Shown here: piece after piece, positions 22,663-33,800 of the stretch
Layout of the letters: every line of letters starts with the position of its first letter
Position numbering within the stretch: position 1 is the stretch's first letter
Made by a program: the position numbers and the translations under genes
From: Crotalaria pallida
Taxonomy: Eukaryota; Streptophyta; Magnoliopsida; Fabales; Fabaceae
Assembly: GCA_037953625.1 (NCBI GenBank)
Contig: CM075651.1
Span: 161,333,501-161,397,500, forward strand
Direction of reading: 5' to 3'
Length of the DNA stretch: 64,000 bases
The notes under the pieces: generated by a model
What the model was told of the DNA's origin: nothing
Databases searched by the model: none
Seen by the model: the letters and a program-made list of their open reading frames with translations, nothing else

Positions 22663-23816
22663 GAGATTTGAATTTTGGCCCCTAAAGTCGAGATAATAGC
22701 TCCCATTTCACTTTTTTATGGAAAAAATATCCTTAAACGTTTTATATTTTCCGTCTCTAGTCAAACGGATTTTTTCCGTCTTCCCATAAACGCACTTTTT
22801 CCTTATTCTTCAAGACGGAAGTTGAAATACCTGGGCTTCTATGTACCTTGGCCGTGTAATATACTTCTCCAGCAAAATAGTGTTGACACCAATAGAAGCA
22901 GATGCCTCATGTTGTGCTACTAAGAATGATTCAACAAATTCATCCGACTGTGAACAATCAATCAATAATAAACGTTGAAGAGGAGAAAGAGTGAGAAAGG
23001 AAGGAAACCGTGATCTTCTTCATCTTCTTATGTAACACCCAACTACCAATCCAATGTCTGAAACCAAAAAAAAAAAAAAAAAAAAAACTCTACTCTTCCA
23101 TAACAATCACACTTTTCTTCACAAGAATTGTACCCAAAGAAAAAAGTTTCATAATTTTTTTGACAGTTTGTGATCTGGGTTGTTCTTCATTCTTAATTTT
23201 AATTTTAATTTTAATATTTTTTGAATCATATAACATAGTTTAGTTTGATAGCTACCATACCCATCATCACCATCACCAAACAATTGAAAAAAGCCAAGAT
23301 CTTCAACTACCCATTACCCATAACTGTTTCAAAACCCAGACTTTAGCCTCACCCACCTCTCAAAATCACACCTTTCTCAATTCTCCATAACAAACCCATA
23401 CCCCTTATGCCACAACTCCATTTCCATATCAACACTCGCATCTTCTATTACCATTATTATTGCTTTTATTGTTGTTATGGGAGCTGAAAACAAATTGCCT
23501 TTAACGTTATTCACTGCATACTTCATCAGCGGTGGAAACAAGATAAAGACCGGATCTTGCGATTGCTACTGGCAGTTTATCATCATAGGAATAGGTACCT
23601 TCTTCATTTTGGTAAAGATGCTAATATTTAAACTTCCGTCTTGGAGAACACGGAAAAAATCCGTGATTAAGAAAACGGAAAAAGTCCGTTAATGGGAAGA
23701 CGGAAAAAATCTGTCTGACTAAAGACGGAAAATGTAACATGTTTAAGGGCATTTTTGTCCATAAAAAGTGAAATGGGGGCCATAATTTCGAGTTTGGGGG
23801 CCAAAATTCAAAACTC
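22663..23816. mobile_element. Pack-MULE (Mutator-type element with captured gene sequence)
   Basis: Long terminal inverted repeats of about 165 bp start GAGATTTGAATTTTGGCCCC and end GGCCAAAATTCAAAACTC. A perfect 9 bp target duplication, ATATTTAAA (22654-22662 and 23817-23825), is the Mutator signature. The arms contain repeated TTTTTCCGTCTT motifs. No transposase is present. The 800 bp interior holds a complete exon of a biotin-carboxylase gene on the minus strand (22831-22947) and about 650 bp of further non-repeat sequence, with a pyrimidine-rich leader-like stretch and a frame at 23477-23692, whose origin I cannot identify. Confidence 0.85.
22831..22947 (-). pseudogene. Captured exon of methylcrotonyl-CoA carboxylase alpha subunit
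   Basis: The minus strand reads 39 uninterrupted codons, beginning SDEFVESFLVAQHEASASIG and continuing with a stretch containing NTILLEKYITRPRYIEAQ. This matches the ATP-grasp region of biotin carboxylases, closest in my recognition to plant MCCA (family consensus EKYI..PRHIE(V/I)Q). In that family the His of PRHIE is conserved; here it is Tyr, and the following Val is Ala. An acceptor (TTGTTCACAG) precedes it and a donor-like GTATTT follows, so exactly one exon with splice sites was taken. The native enzyme acts in mitochondrial leucine breakdown; this fragment cannot be a functional enzyme. Another biotin carboxylase as donor is possible. Confidence 0.78.
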
Positions 23817-24088
23817 ATATTTAAATCATTTGAGCTTGATACTGGTCCATATTCAACAGGCCTTTTGGGCCTATAACCCGGTTTTGGATTTTGCCACGTC
23901 ATTTATCTACATGGTCAATGTCAATATTTAACGGAAATGACTATAACCAAGATTTTTGAAAAATTAGAGATTGAATCAAAATCAAAATAATTTCAACTTT
24001 TAAAAAATCAAAATTAGTGATGTTTAAAGCACCAAACCAAAATATGAAGTGCAGAAAAGCTTTATCATGCCACCGCATGTGCTTATTA

Positions 24089-25232
24089 TCAACATATTAT
24101 AAAATAGGAGAAGTTGAGGGCATTTTTGTCATTTTCATTTTCCCTCCTTCATCCTTGCTTTTCCCTCCAAATTTGTTTGTCCGTGCATCGCACGGGAATA
24201 AATATTTATCTTAAGTTATTTTTAGTAAATTTTTATTAGTACAATTTGGATTACACATAAATATAAAAATTACCCGCAAACATACAATTTGCATTTCGAT
24301 ATTATTACAATTTGCATGGGTTATTAATGATCTTTTCAAAAGGAAATAATTTGAATCAATATTGACATAAAAAATATATAATGCCTAAACGACCCGTCAT
24401 ATGATAATTAACCAGAAAAAAAACGAATATAATGTTGTAATTTCAGAAATTCTAATGCAAACAAGTCATAATATAGGCAAATTGGTATTAAACATTTAAA
24501 CAGAGCATCATTATGAATAATAAATTTTGGGTACAACGGACAAAACAGATATATAAATATTAAAGATGAGCTATAATTTGGTATAATGATTTAACTTAAT
24601 ACAATCAAATATTTACTCTGTCATGAATTCAAATTTAAAAAAATCCAAAAATTTATACAATATGTTGCAATTTAAATTGTGAAAAATAATGATGCGTTAT
24701 TTTATACTTTAGACAATATACTTATTTACAATTATGAAGTTCTAATACAAACAAGTAATTTGAAAGTTCGAATCTTATAAACACGAATTAATTAAAAGTG
24801 TGAAAACAAGTCTTATATTTTGTGACAGATGTAATGATGATGATGATGATGATGATGATATATGGTAAAAAAAATAGCTGCATTTGGATTTGCAAAACGA
24901 ATTACTAACAAAATGCATTTGGAATGATGGATTAAATAAAACAAAAATCAAAATGAGTTGGATTTTTTTAATATAAGAAATTATGTCGTTAATTAAAATT
25001 AGGAATCGCATAGTTGATACATTATTAGTTAATTTTTATTAATGAAAAAGTTGGTAGCTGAAACTAGATTCAAAGGTTAATGTTTATAATTATTCATTTA
25101 TAAATACATGTAAATCATTTTTATAAAAAGTTTATATTAACTTATTATTTAAAAAGACATATTTCCGAAATTTATATTCAATTTAAAAAAAAAAAAATTT
25201 AAACCCGTGCAATGCACGGGTAAAATTACTAG
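24089..25232 (+). mobile_element. Putative non-autonomous Helitron
   Basis: The 3' end has a perfect hairpin, ACCCGTGCAATGCACGGGT (25203-25221), followed by AAAATTACTAG and then T: the hairpin, short spacer and CTRR end, with insertion before T, expected of Helitrons. The proposed 5' end is the TC at 24089 after an A, leading into ATATTATAAAATAGGAGAAG. A second hairpin TCCGTGCATCGCACGGGA lies at about 24179. No Rep/helicase gene is present and there is no target duplication, as expected. The 5' boundary is less sure than the 3'. Confidence 0.6.
24832..24860. repeat. (GAT)n microsatellite
   Basis: A run of GAT/ATG triplets inside the putative Helitron; the serine run in the overlapping minus-strand frame comes from it. 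Confidence 0.8.
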
Positions 25233-25733
25233 TATATCAAAGTGTCTTATCAAATCCCTGGTATATAAAAGGCTTATTTATGTCAGATGCCCCTGTAGTT
25301 TGCACCTATTTTGTCAGACGCCCTTTAACTTTATTTTTCAACAAATATACCCTTACAGTTTGCTCCGGTGAGCCATATACCCCTGCATGCCAATTTCGGC
25401 CACCGGTACTGACGTGGACTGCCGGAGTCAGCAAGTGGTAAAAATAGGTTCCCTTGTAGTTTGAGTCTTTTTTGTCAGACCCTTATATATAACTTCAAAA
25501 ATTCATATCTTTTAAACCGTAAATCCAAAAATTACAAATTTTATGTCAAAACGATCGTATTGAAATATAGAATTTTAATATGTAATTATTTTACTTTTAT
25601 GGATAGTTTTGTAAAAAATTGTTGTTTGGTCAATTTTCTATACGAATTTTGAATTTATGAATTATTAAAAATAATTTATGAATTGGATTGAACTAGTTTT
25701 TATTGTAGTTTGAGGAACATAAAAATCATGAGT
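25233..25733. other. Unclassified repeat-like sequence left of the Copia element
   Basis: It contains CCCCTGTAGTTTGCACC and CCCTTGTAGTTTGAGTC, each followed by TTTTGTCAGAC, which looks like an internally repeated dispersed element. No coding potential was recognised. The Copia element probably inserted in or next to it. Confidence 0.4.
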
Positions 25734-25762
25734 TTTGTAGCACCTATGAGCCATACTCAACA
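25734..25762 (-). repeat. Remnant of the Copia 3' LTR
   Basis: 29 bp identical to the start of the 5' LTR (TGTTGAGTATGGCTCATAGG and on); everything beyond is missing and unrelated sequence follows. A deletion or incomplete integration removed about 205 bp. Confidence 0.75.
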
Positions 25763-25774
25763 ATCTCCACCTTG
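25763..25774 (-). promoter_or_regulatory. Copia polypurine tract
   Basis: Minus-strand AAGGTGGAGAT lies directly before the LTR start TGTTGAG, the usual site for plus-strand priming. Confidence 0.6.
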
Positions 25775-25845
25775 GCGAATATCAAACCCCTGTGAAGATC
25801 CTCTGTGCACAATCTCTCCTGGCAATTAGGGTGTGTGGTTTCTAC

Positions 25846-28800
25846 TTAATGCTGAGACATATGTAACAAGTCCAAACAATGTTTGAACTTGTCACTGGTG
25901 ACTGGCTTGGTCAACATATCAGCTGCATTCTCTGAAGTGTGAACCTTCTGAAGGAATATCTGTTTGGATGTCAACAACTCCCTGATCTTGTGATACCTCA
26001 CATCAATATGCTTGGTTCTAGCATGATACACCTGGTTGTTTGCCAAATAGATAGCACTCTGACTATCACAATGCAACTGAACTCCACATTGCTCAACACC
26101 CAACTCTTTCACTAACCCAGTAAGCCACAATGTTTCCTTGGCAGCTTCACCTACTGCCATGTATTCTGCCTCAGTTGTAGATATAGCTACTACATCTTGG
26201 ATCGTTGACTTCCAACATATAGGTCCACATGCAAGAGTAAAGACATATCCTGTTGTAGACCTCCTATCATCAAGGTCACCAGCATAGTCAGAATCCACAT
26301 ATCCTACAACTGAAAGAACACTCTGCTCCCTGCTGAACATGATACCGAGATCCGGTGTACCCTTCAAGTACCTTAGGATCCACTTGACTGCTTCCCAATG
26401 TTGCTTGCCTGGCTTGGACATGTACTTGCACACTTGACTGACTGCTTGTGCCAAATCCGGTCTAGTGCAAACCATATCATACATCAAACAACCAACCGCA
26501 CTGGCATAAGGAATCTTAGACATAGCTGCAACCTCTGAATCTGTCTTCGGACATTGTTCCAAAGAGAGTCTAAAATGATTCGCCAATGGAGTACTCACAG
26601 GCTTTGCTCTACTCATGTCAAATCTGTTCAAAACACCTTTAACATAATTTGTCTGAGACAACCATAGTCTTCTAGCACCTCTGTCCCTGTGAATTTCCAT
26701 CCCAAGAATCTTCTTTGCAGCACCCAAATCCTTCATATCAAACTCCTTACCCAACTTGGTCTTCAACTCATTTACATCATGTAAATGATTTCCAGCAATC
26801 AACATGTCATCAACATAAAGTAACAAGAAAATAGAAGAACCATCATCAAGGCTCCTCATATAAACACAGCAGTCATAAACACACCTCTTATAGCCAATCT
26901 GGAGCATGTACGAATCAAAGCGCTTGTACCATTGCCTTGGAGCCTGCTTCGAACCATACAAAGACCTCTTCAACTTGCAAACAAGTCTTTCATGTCCAGG
27001 TTCACTGAATCCCTCAGGCTGCTCCATGTAGATTTGTTGCTCTAAATTACCATGGAGGAAGACTGTTTTCACATCCATCTGTTCTAGATGCATATCCCTG
27101 TTGGCTACCCAGGCTAGAACTACCCTGATAGAAGTGTGTCTCACCACTGGACTGAATATCTCCTCATAGTCAATCCCCTTCAGCTGTGAATACCCCTTTG
27201 CAACTAGGCGAGCCTTGAACCTTTCTGGCTTTTTCTTGCATACCCACTTGCAACCAATAGCTTTCTTCCCTTTTGGCAACTGAACAAGATCCCATGTCTG
27301 ATTCTTCTTCAAAGACTCCATCTCCTCCACCATAGCACCCATCCACTCATCTTTCTCCTGGCTAGCCATAGCCTCTTGAAAGGTAGAGGGGTCTCCTGAG
27401 CTGGTAAGAAGAGCATATGCATCTAACTCTTCAAACCAATATCTCACTGGAGGTACACTGCGACGAGGCTCCCTATCACGCACAAGTGAATAATCATTTC
27501 TTCCATCTGAATCTGAATCTGAATCTGAATCCTGTTGTTGTGGAGCTTCAATCTGCCTAGGAGTCTCTGGTGTCTTCTCAATATCCACCTGAATCTTGTC
27601 CTGACTGGAATTTTCAACCTCAGTATCTGGCACAACTGTCACCTCTGACTGTTTCAACATGGACTGCTCATCAAAAACAACATCTCTACTAACAACCACC
27701 TTCTTCTGAACTGGATCCCACAACTTGTACCCCTTTACACCTTTATTGTAACCAATAAAGATGCATTGTTTTGACTTGGCATCAAGTTTAGACCGATCCT
27801 CACTGGAAATGTGCACATATGCAGAACACCCAAAAATCCTCAAATTACTCAGATCAATGGGGTTACCTGTCCAAACCTCCTATGCGACTTTTCCATCCAA
27901 AGAAGCTCGTGGTGATCTGTTGACTAGATAGCATGCCATACTGATTGTTGCTGTCCAGAATCCTTTTGAAAGACCAGCATTCAACCGAAGACACTTTGCC
28001 TTCTCTGTTAGAGACCTGTTCATCCTCTCTGCAACTCCATTCTGCTGTGGAGTCTTCCTCACAGAAAAGTGCCTCTGTATTCCATTCTCCTCACAGAAAT
28101 GCATGAACTTCTTGTCAGTGTTTTCAGTTCCATTATCAGACCTGAGGTATTTCAATTTTCTCCCTGTCTGGTTCTCTACCTCTGCCTTCCACAGTTTAAA
28201 CTTGGCAAAGATCTCAGATTTATGTTTCATAAAATAGACCCAGACCTTGCGAGAAAAATCATCAGTGAATGTCACAAAATACCTGAAACCACCAAGGGAA
28301 GGCTCCTTTGTAGGCCCCCAGACATCAGAATGGACATAGTCTAAGATTCCCTTGGTCTTGTGCTTCCCAGTCTTGAAACGAACTCTGCACTGTTTCCCAA
28401 GAACACAATACTTGCACAACCCAATTCTGCAACTGCGAACACCCTTCAGCAAATTCCGCTTATGTAGTTCCATCATCCCACGTTCACTGATATGTCCCAA
28501 ACGCATATGCCACAATTTGGTTGCATCATCATCAGATTCAACAGATGCTGCATCACCCATAACTGTGCCTCCCAACAGTTTGTAGATGTTTTCAGCAGTT
28601 CTCTTTGCTCTCATCACTACCATTGCACCCTTGCTGACACTAATGATGTCTCTATCTCCATCAGACTTGAATGAATAACCATTCTCCTGAAGAGTGCCCA
28701 GAGAAATCAAATTCTTCCTCAATTCTGGAACATACCTCACCTGACTCAACATGCGCACGCCACCATCATCTAAAGCAATTTTGATTTGTCTCATTCCCTT

Positions 28801-29769
28801 GATGATACAGGTTTTATCATCGCCTAGATAGACAACACCAAAATCGCCAGATTTAAATGAGCTGAACCACTCCCGGTGCAGCGTCATATGATAGGAACAA
28901 CCTGAGTCCAGAATCCATGCATCAGTGCACTTCGTAGATGAAACACAAAACAGATCTTCCTCACTGCAAGAACCATCAGACTGTGCTACGTTTGCTGAAC
29001 TACTGCCTTTGCCTTTTCTGTTTGGACAGTCCCTCTTCCAATGCCCAATCTGCTTGCAGCCATAACATTCTGTTGTTTTTTTGTCCTTGGACTTGAATCT
29101 CTTCTTCTTCCCAGTACCCTCTGCTTTACCCTTGCCTCTTCCATGATCTTGATCACCTTTCACAAACAGACCTTCACCTGAACTACCTCCACCTTCTTCT
29201 ACACTTTGGCGACGTTGTGCGTGTTGCAAAAGTGTAGAAGAAATACTGTCCAGCGTGACTGTGTCCTTCCCGTATGTGAGAGTGGTCACCAGGTGGTCAT
29301 AAGAACTCGGTAAAGAGCACATCAAAATAATGGCTTTATCCTCATCGTCAACCTTCACACCAAGCCGTGTCAAATCAGCAAGGATGTTGTTGAAAGTATT
29401 GACATGAGACTGCAAATCGCCGCCGTCCTGCATCTTCAGGCTATAGAGACGCTGCTTCGCGAACAATTTGTTCATCAACGTCTTGGACATGTACAGACTC
29501 TCCAATTTAGCCCAGACAGCCTTCGGAGTGGTTAGGTCCAGAATATGATTCATCACGTCATCTGAAACGCAAAGTCTTATCAAACCTGCGGCCTTCTCCT
29601 GCATCTCGCTCCAATCAGCGGCCGCGATGTCTGCCGGCTTCTCATCACGCAACGCCTTCTGTAAACCCTGCTGCGCCAACAGATCCTTAACCCTCCGCTG
29701 CCACAACCCGAAATTACCCGTTCCATCGAACCTGGTGACTTCGAATTTCGCACTAGGATTAAGCGCCAT
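25846..29769 (-). pseudogene. Copia gag-pol polyprotein with one nonsense codon
   Basis: One frame of 1308 codons, open except for a TAG at 27880-27882 (codon 630) inside the integrase C-terminal part; no frameshift is needed, so this is a single point lesion. Domains from the ATG at 29769: gag 1-230; CCHC knuckle 235-248; aspartic protease DSG 288-290; integrase HHCC from about 421 to 455 with catalytic Asp482, Asp545 and Glu581; reverse transcriptase with YVDD at 985-988 and the first-Asp motif MDVKT near 899; RNase H towards the C-terminus, with GYVDSDYAGD and TEAEYM. The chosen ATG lies at the 3' edge of the primer site. Between KKK and RFKARLVAKG the RT seems about ten residues short compared with relatives, a possible in-frame deletion. 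Its length is near Tnt1's 1328 aa. Confidence 0.9.
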
Positions 29770-29779
29770 CTGATACCAA
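29769..29779 (-). promoter_or_regulatory. Copia primer binding site (initiator tRNA-Met)
   Basis: Minus-strand TTGGTATCAGA, one base after the LTR end CAACA, matches the TGGTATCAGA core complementary to the 3' end of plant initiator tRNA-Met. It is immediately followed by the gag start codon. Confidence 0.8.
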
Positions 29780-29780
29780 T

Positions 29781-30014
29781 TGTTGGGACAGCAATAATAG
29801 AAACAGAAGAGAAAAAGAGAGAGAACACACAAAATTGGTCACGTAGTTCGGCCAATAATGCCTACGTCTGCGACTATAGAGCAGCTATAGTTCCGTATTA
29901 TTTCTTGTGCTTATTAGGGTTACAAAGTACACGCATATATAGTAGGAAAACAAATTACTTCGTGGCCCATGTGACCCTTTGCCCTTTTGTAGCACCTATG
30001 AGCCATACTCAACA
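29781..30014 (-). repeat. Copia 5' LTR
   Basis: 234 bp with TG...CA ends. On the minus strand a TATA-like CTATATATGCG (plus 29934-29944) lies in the 5' half, a plausible U3 promoter. Confidence 0.82.
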
Positions 30015-30144
30015 ATAGTTATGAATATTATATTTCGAGAAATCGTTGCTGTAGTAAAATATTGATGTTGGCATGAATATATCATTTGAATGATGTGTTT
30101 GTATGATTTTGAGTTTTGACGTTTGGTTGATATTGTTTGGGTTT

Positions 30145-30348
30145 TTTTTTTTGTCTGTACTCTTTGGCTAGCATCATAGGTATCCCCAAGAGCACCCTTA
30201 ATATCAGGGAATCGTTGAGAATAATCCTACACGAGGTCGCATTCCTATGCCTCTCCCAGTGGGATGTGTTAACCGGGAATCGAACCTGAGACTTCTTCTC
30301 AAGTTCTCAAGTTGGCATGATCGCACCACTTGAGCCAAGTCTCGTTGG
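30145..30348 (-). mobile_element. tRNA-derived SINE
   Basis: A perfect 12 bp target duplication TTGTTTGGGTTT (30133-30144, 30349-30360) brackets a 204 bp element whose A tail is on the minus strand. Read that way it begins ACGAGACTTGGCTCAAGTGG (A-box region) and carries the B-box AGGTTCGATTCCC. It shares its body (for example CCTGATATTAAGGGT) with the SINE at 62206-62414, so both belong to one family. Confidence 0.85.
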
Positions 30349-30395
30349 TTGTTTGGGTTTCTTTTGTTGAGTATTGTTATATCCTTATTTAAAAT

Positions 30396-30792
30396 GAGTT
30401 AGGATCCGTTGACACCAAGTGTAAAACTTGGTCATTTACACATTCACGTAACTTTTTATATATTATGAAATTGATCAATCTAACCGTTGAATTATATGTT
30501 ACTGTATTATTATGACGATCATACATACCAAATTTCAGATCATAAAAATTATTTGATACTTCATCCGACTATTCTATTTTAACGAATAATACGTTATTTA
30601 AAATATAAGGAAATATGCATTATTAGATTACATACCTATGAATCTCTGAATGATCTAAAATTTGGTATGTATGATCGTCATAATAATAACATATAATTCA
30701 ACGATTAGATTGATCAATTTCATAATATATAAAAAGTTACGTGAATGTGTAAATGACCAAGTTTTATACCTGGTGTCAACGGATTCTAACTC
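30396..30792. mobile_element. Mutator-type MITE, intact
   Basis: A 397 bp element with near-perfect inverted arms of about 150 bp, starting GAGTTAGGATCCGTTGACACC and ending GGTGTCAACGGATTCTAACTC, between perfect 9 bp duplications ATTTAAAAT (30387-30395 and 30793-30801). No coding capacity. A related copy is nested in a Stowaway element at 9793-10186. Confidence 0.88.
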
Positions 30793-30801
30793 ATTTAAAA
30801 T

Positions 30802-33800
30802 AGGCAAGAAATATTAAAACAAAAATTATTTAGCATCACTCATGAATCAACATTTTTAATCTCAATTAATCATACTAACTGATGTTATAAATTGGGTATT
30901 TAACATCAATGGGAATGATGCTAAAAAATTTTCAATATCGATTGGGAAATTGATGTAAAAACCACGACTTTCTGCATCAATAGTAAGCACTTCCTTTAGA
31001 AACCAATGTGAACACTTTTGTTTAATCGATGTTAATTAAATGGCTTTTCTGTAGTAGTCCACCATCCTAAAGGTTGATCATAACATTTTCTTAAAAAAAA
31101 TTTAAATATTCAAAAATAAAAAGTATTATTAGTAGGCAAATGATAACAGCAAGTGTAGTTAACATGCTAAATATAATAAAAACTTATGGAAAAAATATAG
31201 TTTTTTTATTCTTAAAACATGAAAAAATGCATAGTTATGATTATTTTTCTATTATTGATATCTAACAAATACAAAAAACACTTATAGCAAGACCCTTATT
31301 ATTATATATAATTGGAGGGGGGTTGCTGGGGACTTGCAATGAGTACCAGCCAAACAATGTGATGCCACCCATTGCCATATAACTTTAGAGTTCTCCACGT
31401 GCTAAGGTTTGAAAAGTATGATATGATGATGCTCCCAACTCCCAAGCAAGCAATATGGCATTACATTGTTTTTGATTAACAAGTTGCATGGAAAAGGACG
31501 AGGGTCCACTCTCCCCCTTGTCAATGCATCATCTTCTATATGATAGTAACAATCAAAGTAGGGTCCATCCATTAATGCAAGAAAACGATATGAGGGGGTT
31601 TGGGTCCTACAGGGTTGGGTATTTGGGAGCTAAGGGAGGCATTGCATTGGTCCAATGAAACAATGGGTATGCTTTTTTACATTCTCTTAGATAGGATAAA
31701 CACCGAGAAAATTTGGGACTTTTGACAGCATTTTATTAATTCTATAACGAAGTGTTGAAGTTACAGTAGTAGCATGATGTTTTATAGTATATTTGTGTAA
31801 GGATTAGGCTCTTCTCAAGGTGTTTTTTTTTTTTAATAAGACCATACATGTGCATATGTAGAATTTTTTTTTTATCAACTTCATAATAAACTATATGAAT
31901 TAAAATATTAATTATTAACCATATGAAACCAATGCGGTTGATGATGTGCTTAATTGCGAAGAGGGTCACTCTTTGGATATATATTCCCTTTGAATTATAT
32001 GATGTTATACCAAAGTTTCTTGTTCTCTGTTTGTTAGCTGATTCTTTGGTCAACCTTTTTTAAAGGGGTGCTAAGTTTTGTTTTGTTTAAACGTTAGCCA
32101 TATGACTATCGAAAACTTTTAAATCAATGATTAAAATTTTAGAGCAAATCTTTAGTGCAAATCTCATTTTAGAAAAGCGCGCTAAATCTTTTTCCGTCGG
32201 GAACCCAAATATTGGTAGGTCATAGTGAGAATGAATAATGTCCATAAAAAACTTTATCCTGCAACAACCACTTACTTTGAGATGATTTTACCCTGGCCAC
32301 CACCCTGAGAATTAAACTATCGGGAAAAAAAAATTAAAAATCCTTCGTAAAAGAAAATTAAGAATCCTTCTAGCTACATGATACATGGTATTGCCTTGGT
32401 TCTCATCACTCATGACTTCTTGGTGGTCATTCTTTGAAGTAATGACATTTACAAGAAAAGTTTTAGTATCATATTGATTTATTATTTGTTGGACTTAATT
32501 TTTTTATATTTCATTTTGTTTACACACTTGCAAATATTTTGTTGAATTTTAGTAGTTGGCCAAATACACACCAGCATTCGGGCGACATAGGATGGGTGCA
32601 GAATATACAAGTCCTCTCTTTGAAAATCACTTACTAACAACTTTTTGTTTCCCCAAATATTCTTAATGACTCATTATTAAGCCGATTTAATGGGCTATTA
32701 TTTTCTAGTTGTTCAAGTGTTGAGTGCTGGTAGTTTATAAAAGGCCACCCTTGCATTGATTGAGGCACATATAAAAAAAATGCCCTTCTCTTTGATTTTG
32801 TTTCATTTTTCTTTAGTTGAGCAACCTATTTTTATGAGTATCCAAATTTCCTATCTTGATTGCACAAGTTAGAAAGCTATTGTGCACATCTTGGGAGTAA
32901 GAACTCATTGAGATAATTGCATCACGACTATCCAAAAATTTTGATTAAGACAGTGATGATATTTTTAACGACACCGCCATTATCATCTCTTTTTCTAACA
33001 ATCATGACTTTTTTAATCTATAATTCAGTAATCATATTTGGAATCGTGTGGTTGGGAAAAATGTTGTATTGTTATATTATATTTTATTTTATTTTTTAAT
33101 CAAAGGTTCCCTCAACCTATAGCAACAATCATTTCAGCCGGGTGAAAAAGTCATTTGATCTAATATAGTTTCATTAGATAGGAACATAATTGAAAAATAT
33201 TGATAGCTTTTAAATAGAGTATTATAATAACTAACAAATCCATTCATAAAAGGCATTTCAAATTGTTGATTCATAGTGGGATACATAGGACATGGTCATC
33301 AGTATTAGACCTAATAATAAAAAAGAAAACCACTTTTTATCCTAATATCAGAACTTAAAGTAAGAAGTTCACTTGATATCTCTTCATCTTCAAAGAATTC
33401 TTGACGTGAAAACATAAAGACAATAAGGTAATTTTTGAATAGGATATAGAGTGGATCTGAAGAGTCCCAAATAAATTGGTTTGTTAAAAAAAAAAAAAAA
33501 AAAACCTTGCTCGATCTACATTGTGTCTGATACTATCGGGTATAACGCTACAAAAACCTCAAATCATTCTCTTAAAACTCATCATCTTAATTATAAATTA
33601 TCCACTTGCACCAAAATAATCTGAGTCAATATGAAATTCCAATTCATTGAGTCTTTCGAAACAATAAACAAAGCCCCAAGGGCAAAATATTCTAAAAGTT
33701 CAAACGATGAAGTCTCCTGTATCTTGATTAATTTATTTATTCCCTTTTTGCAAGTGGAAAAAGAAAACTTAAATTTAGAAAAAAGTCAACACAAAACTAT

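Larger units (their letters stand above)
25734..30014 (-). mobile_element. Ty1/Copia retrotransposon, Tnt1/Tork type, 3' LTR nearly lost
   Basis: The element reads on the minus strand. It has an intact 234 bp 5' LTR (29781-30014, TGTTGAGTATGG..CCCAACA), an initiator-Met-type primer site, one gag-pol frame with a single internal stop, a polypurine tract, and then only the first 29 bp of a 3' LTR (25734-25762). Gene order gag-protease-integrase-RT-RNase H is the Copia order, and the sequence style closely follows tobacco Tnt1. Because the 3' LTR is truncated there is no pair to date and no target duplication to confirm; ATAGT follows the 5' LTR. Not autonomous as it stands. Confidence 0.9.

Noticed and set aside
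25846..29832. Two separate genes in the Copia element
   Set aside because: Both open frames lie in the same frame and are separated only by one TAG codon within the integrase, so they are one interrupted polyprotein, not two genes.
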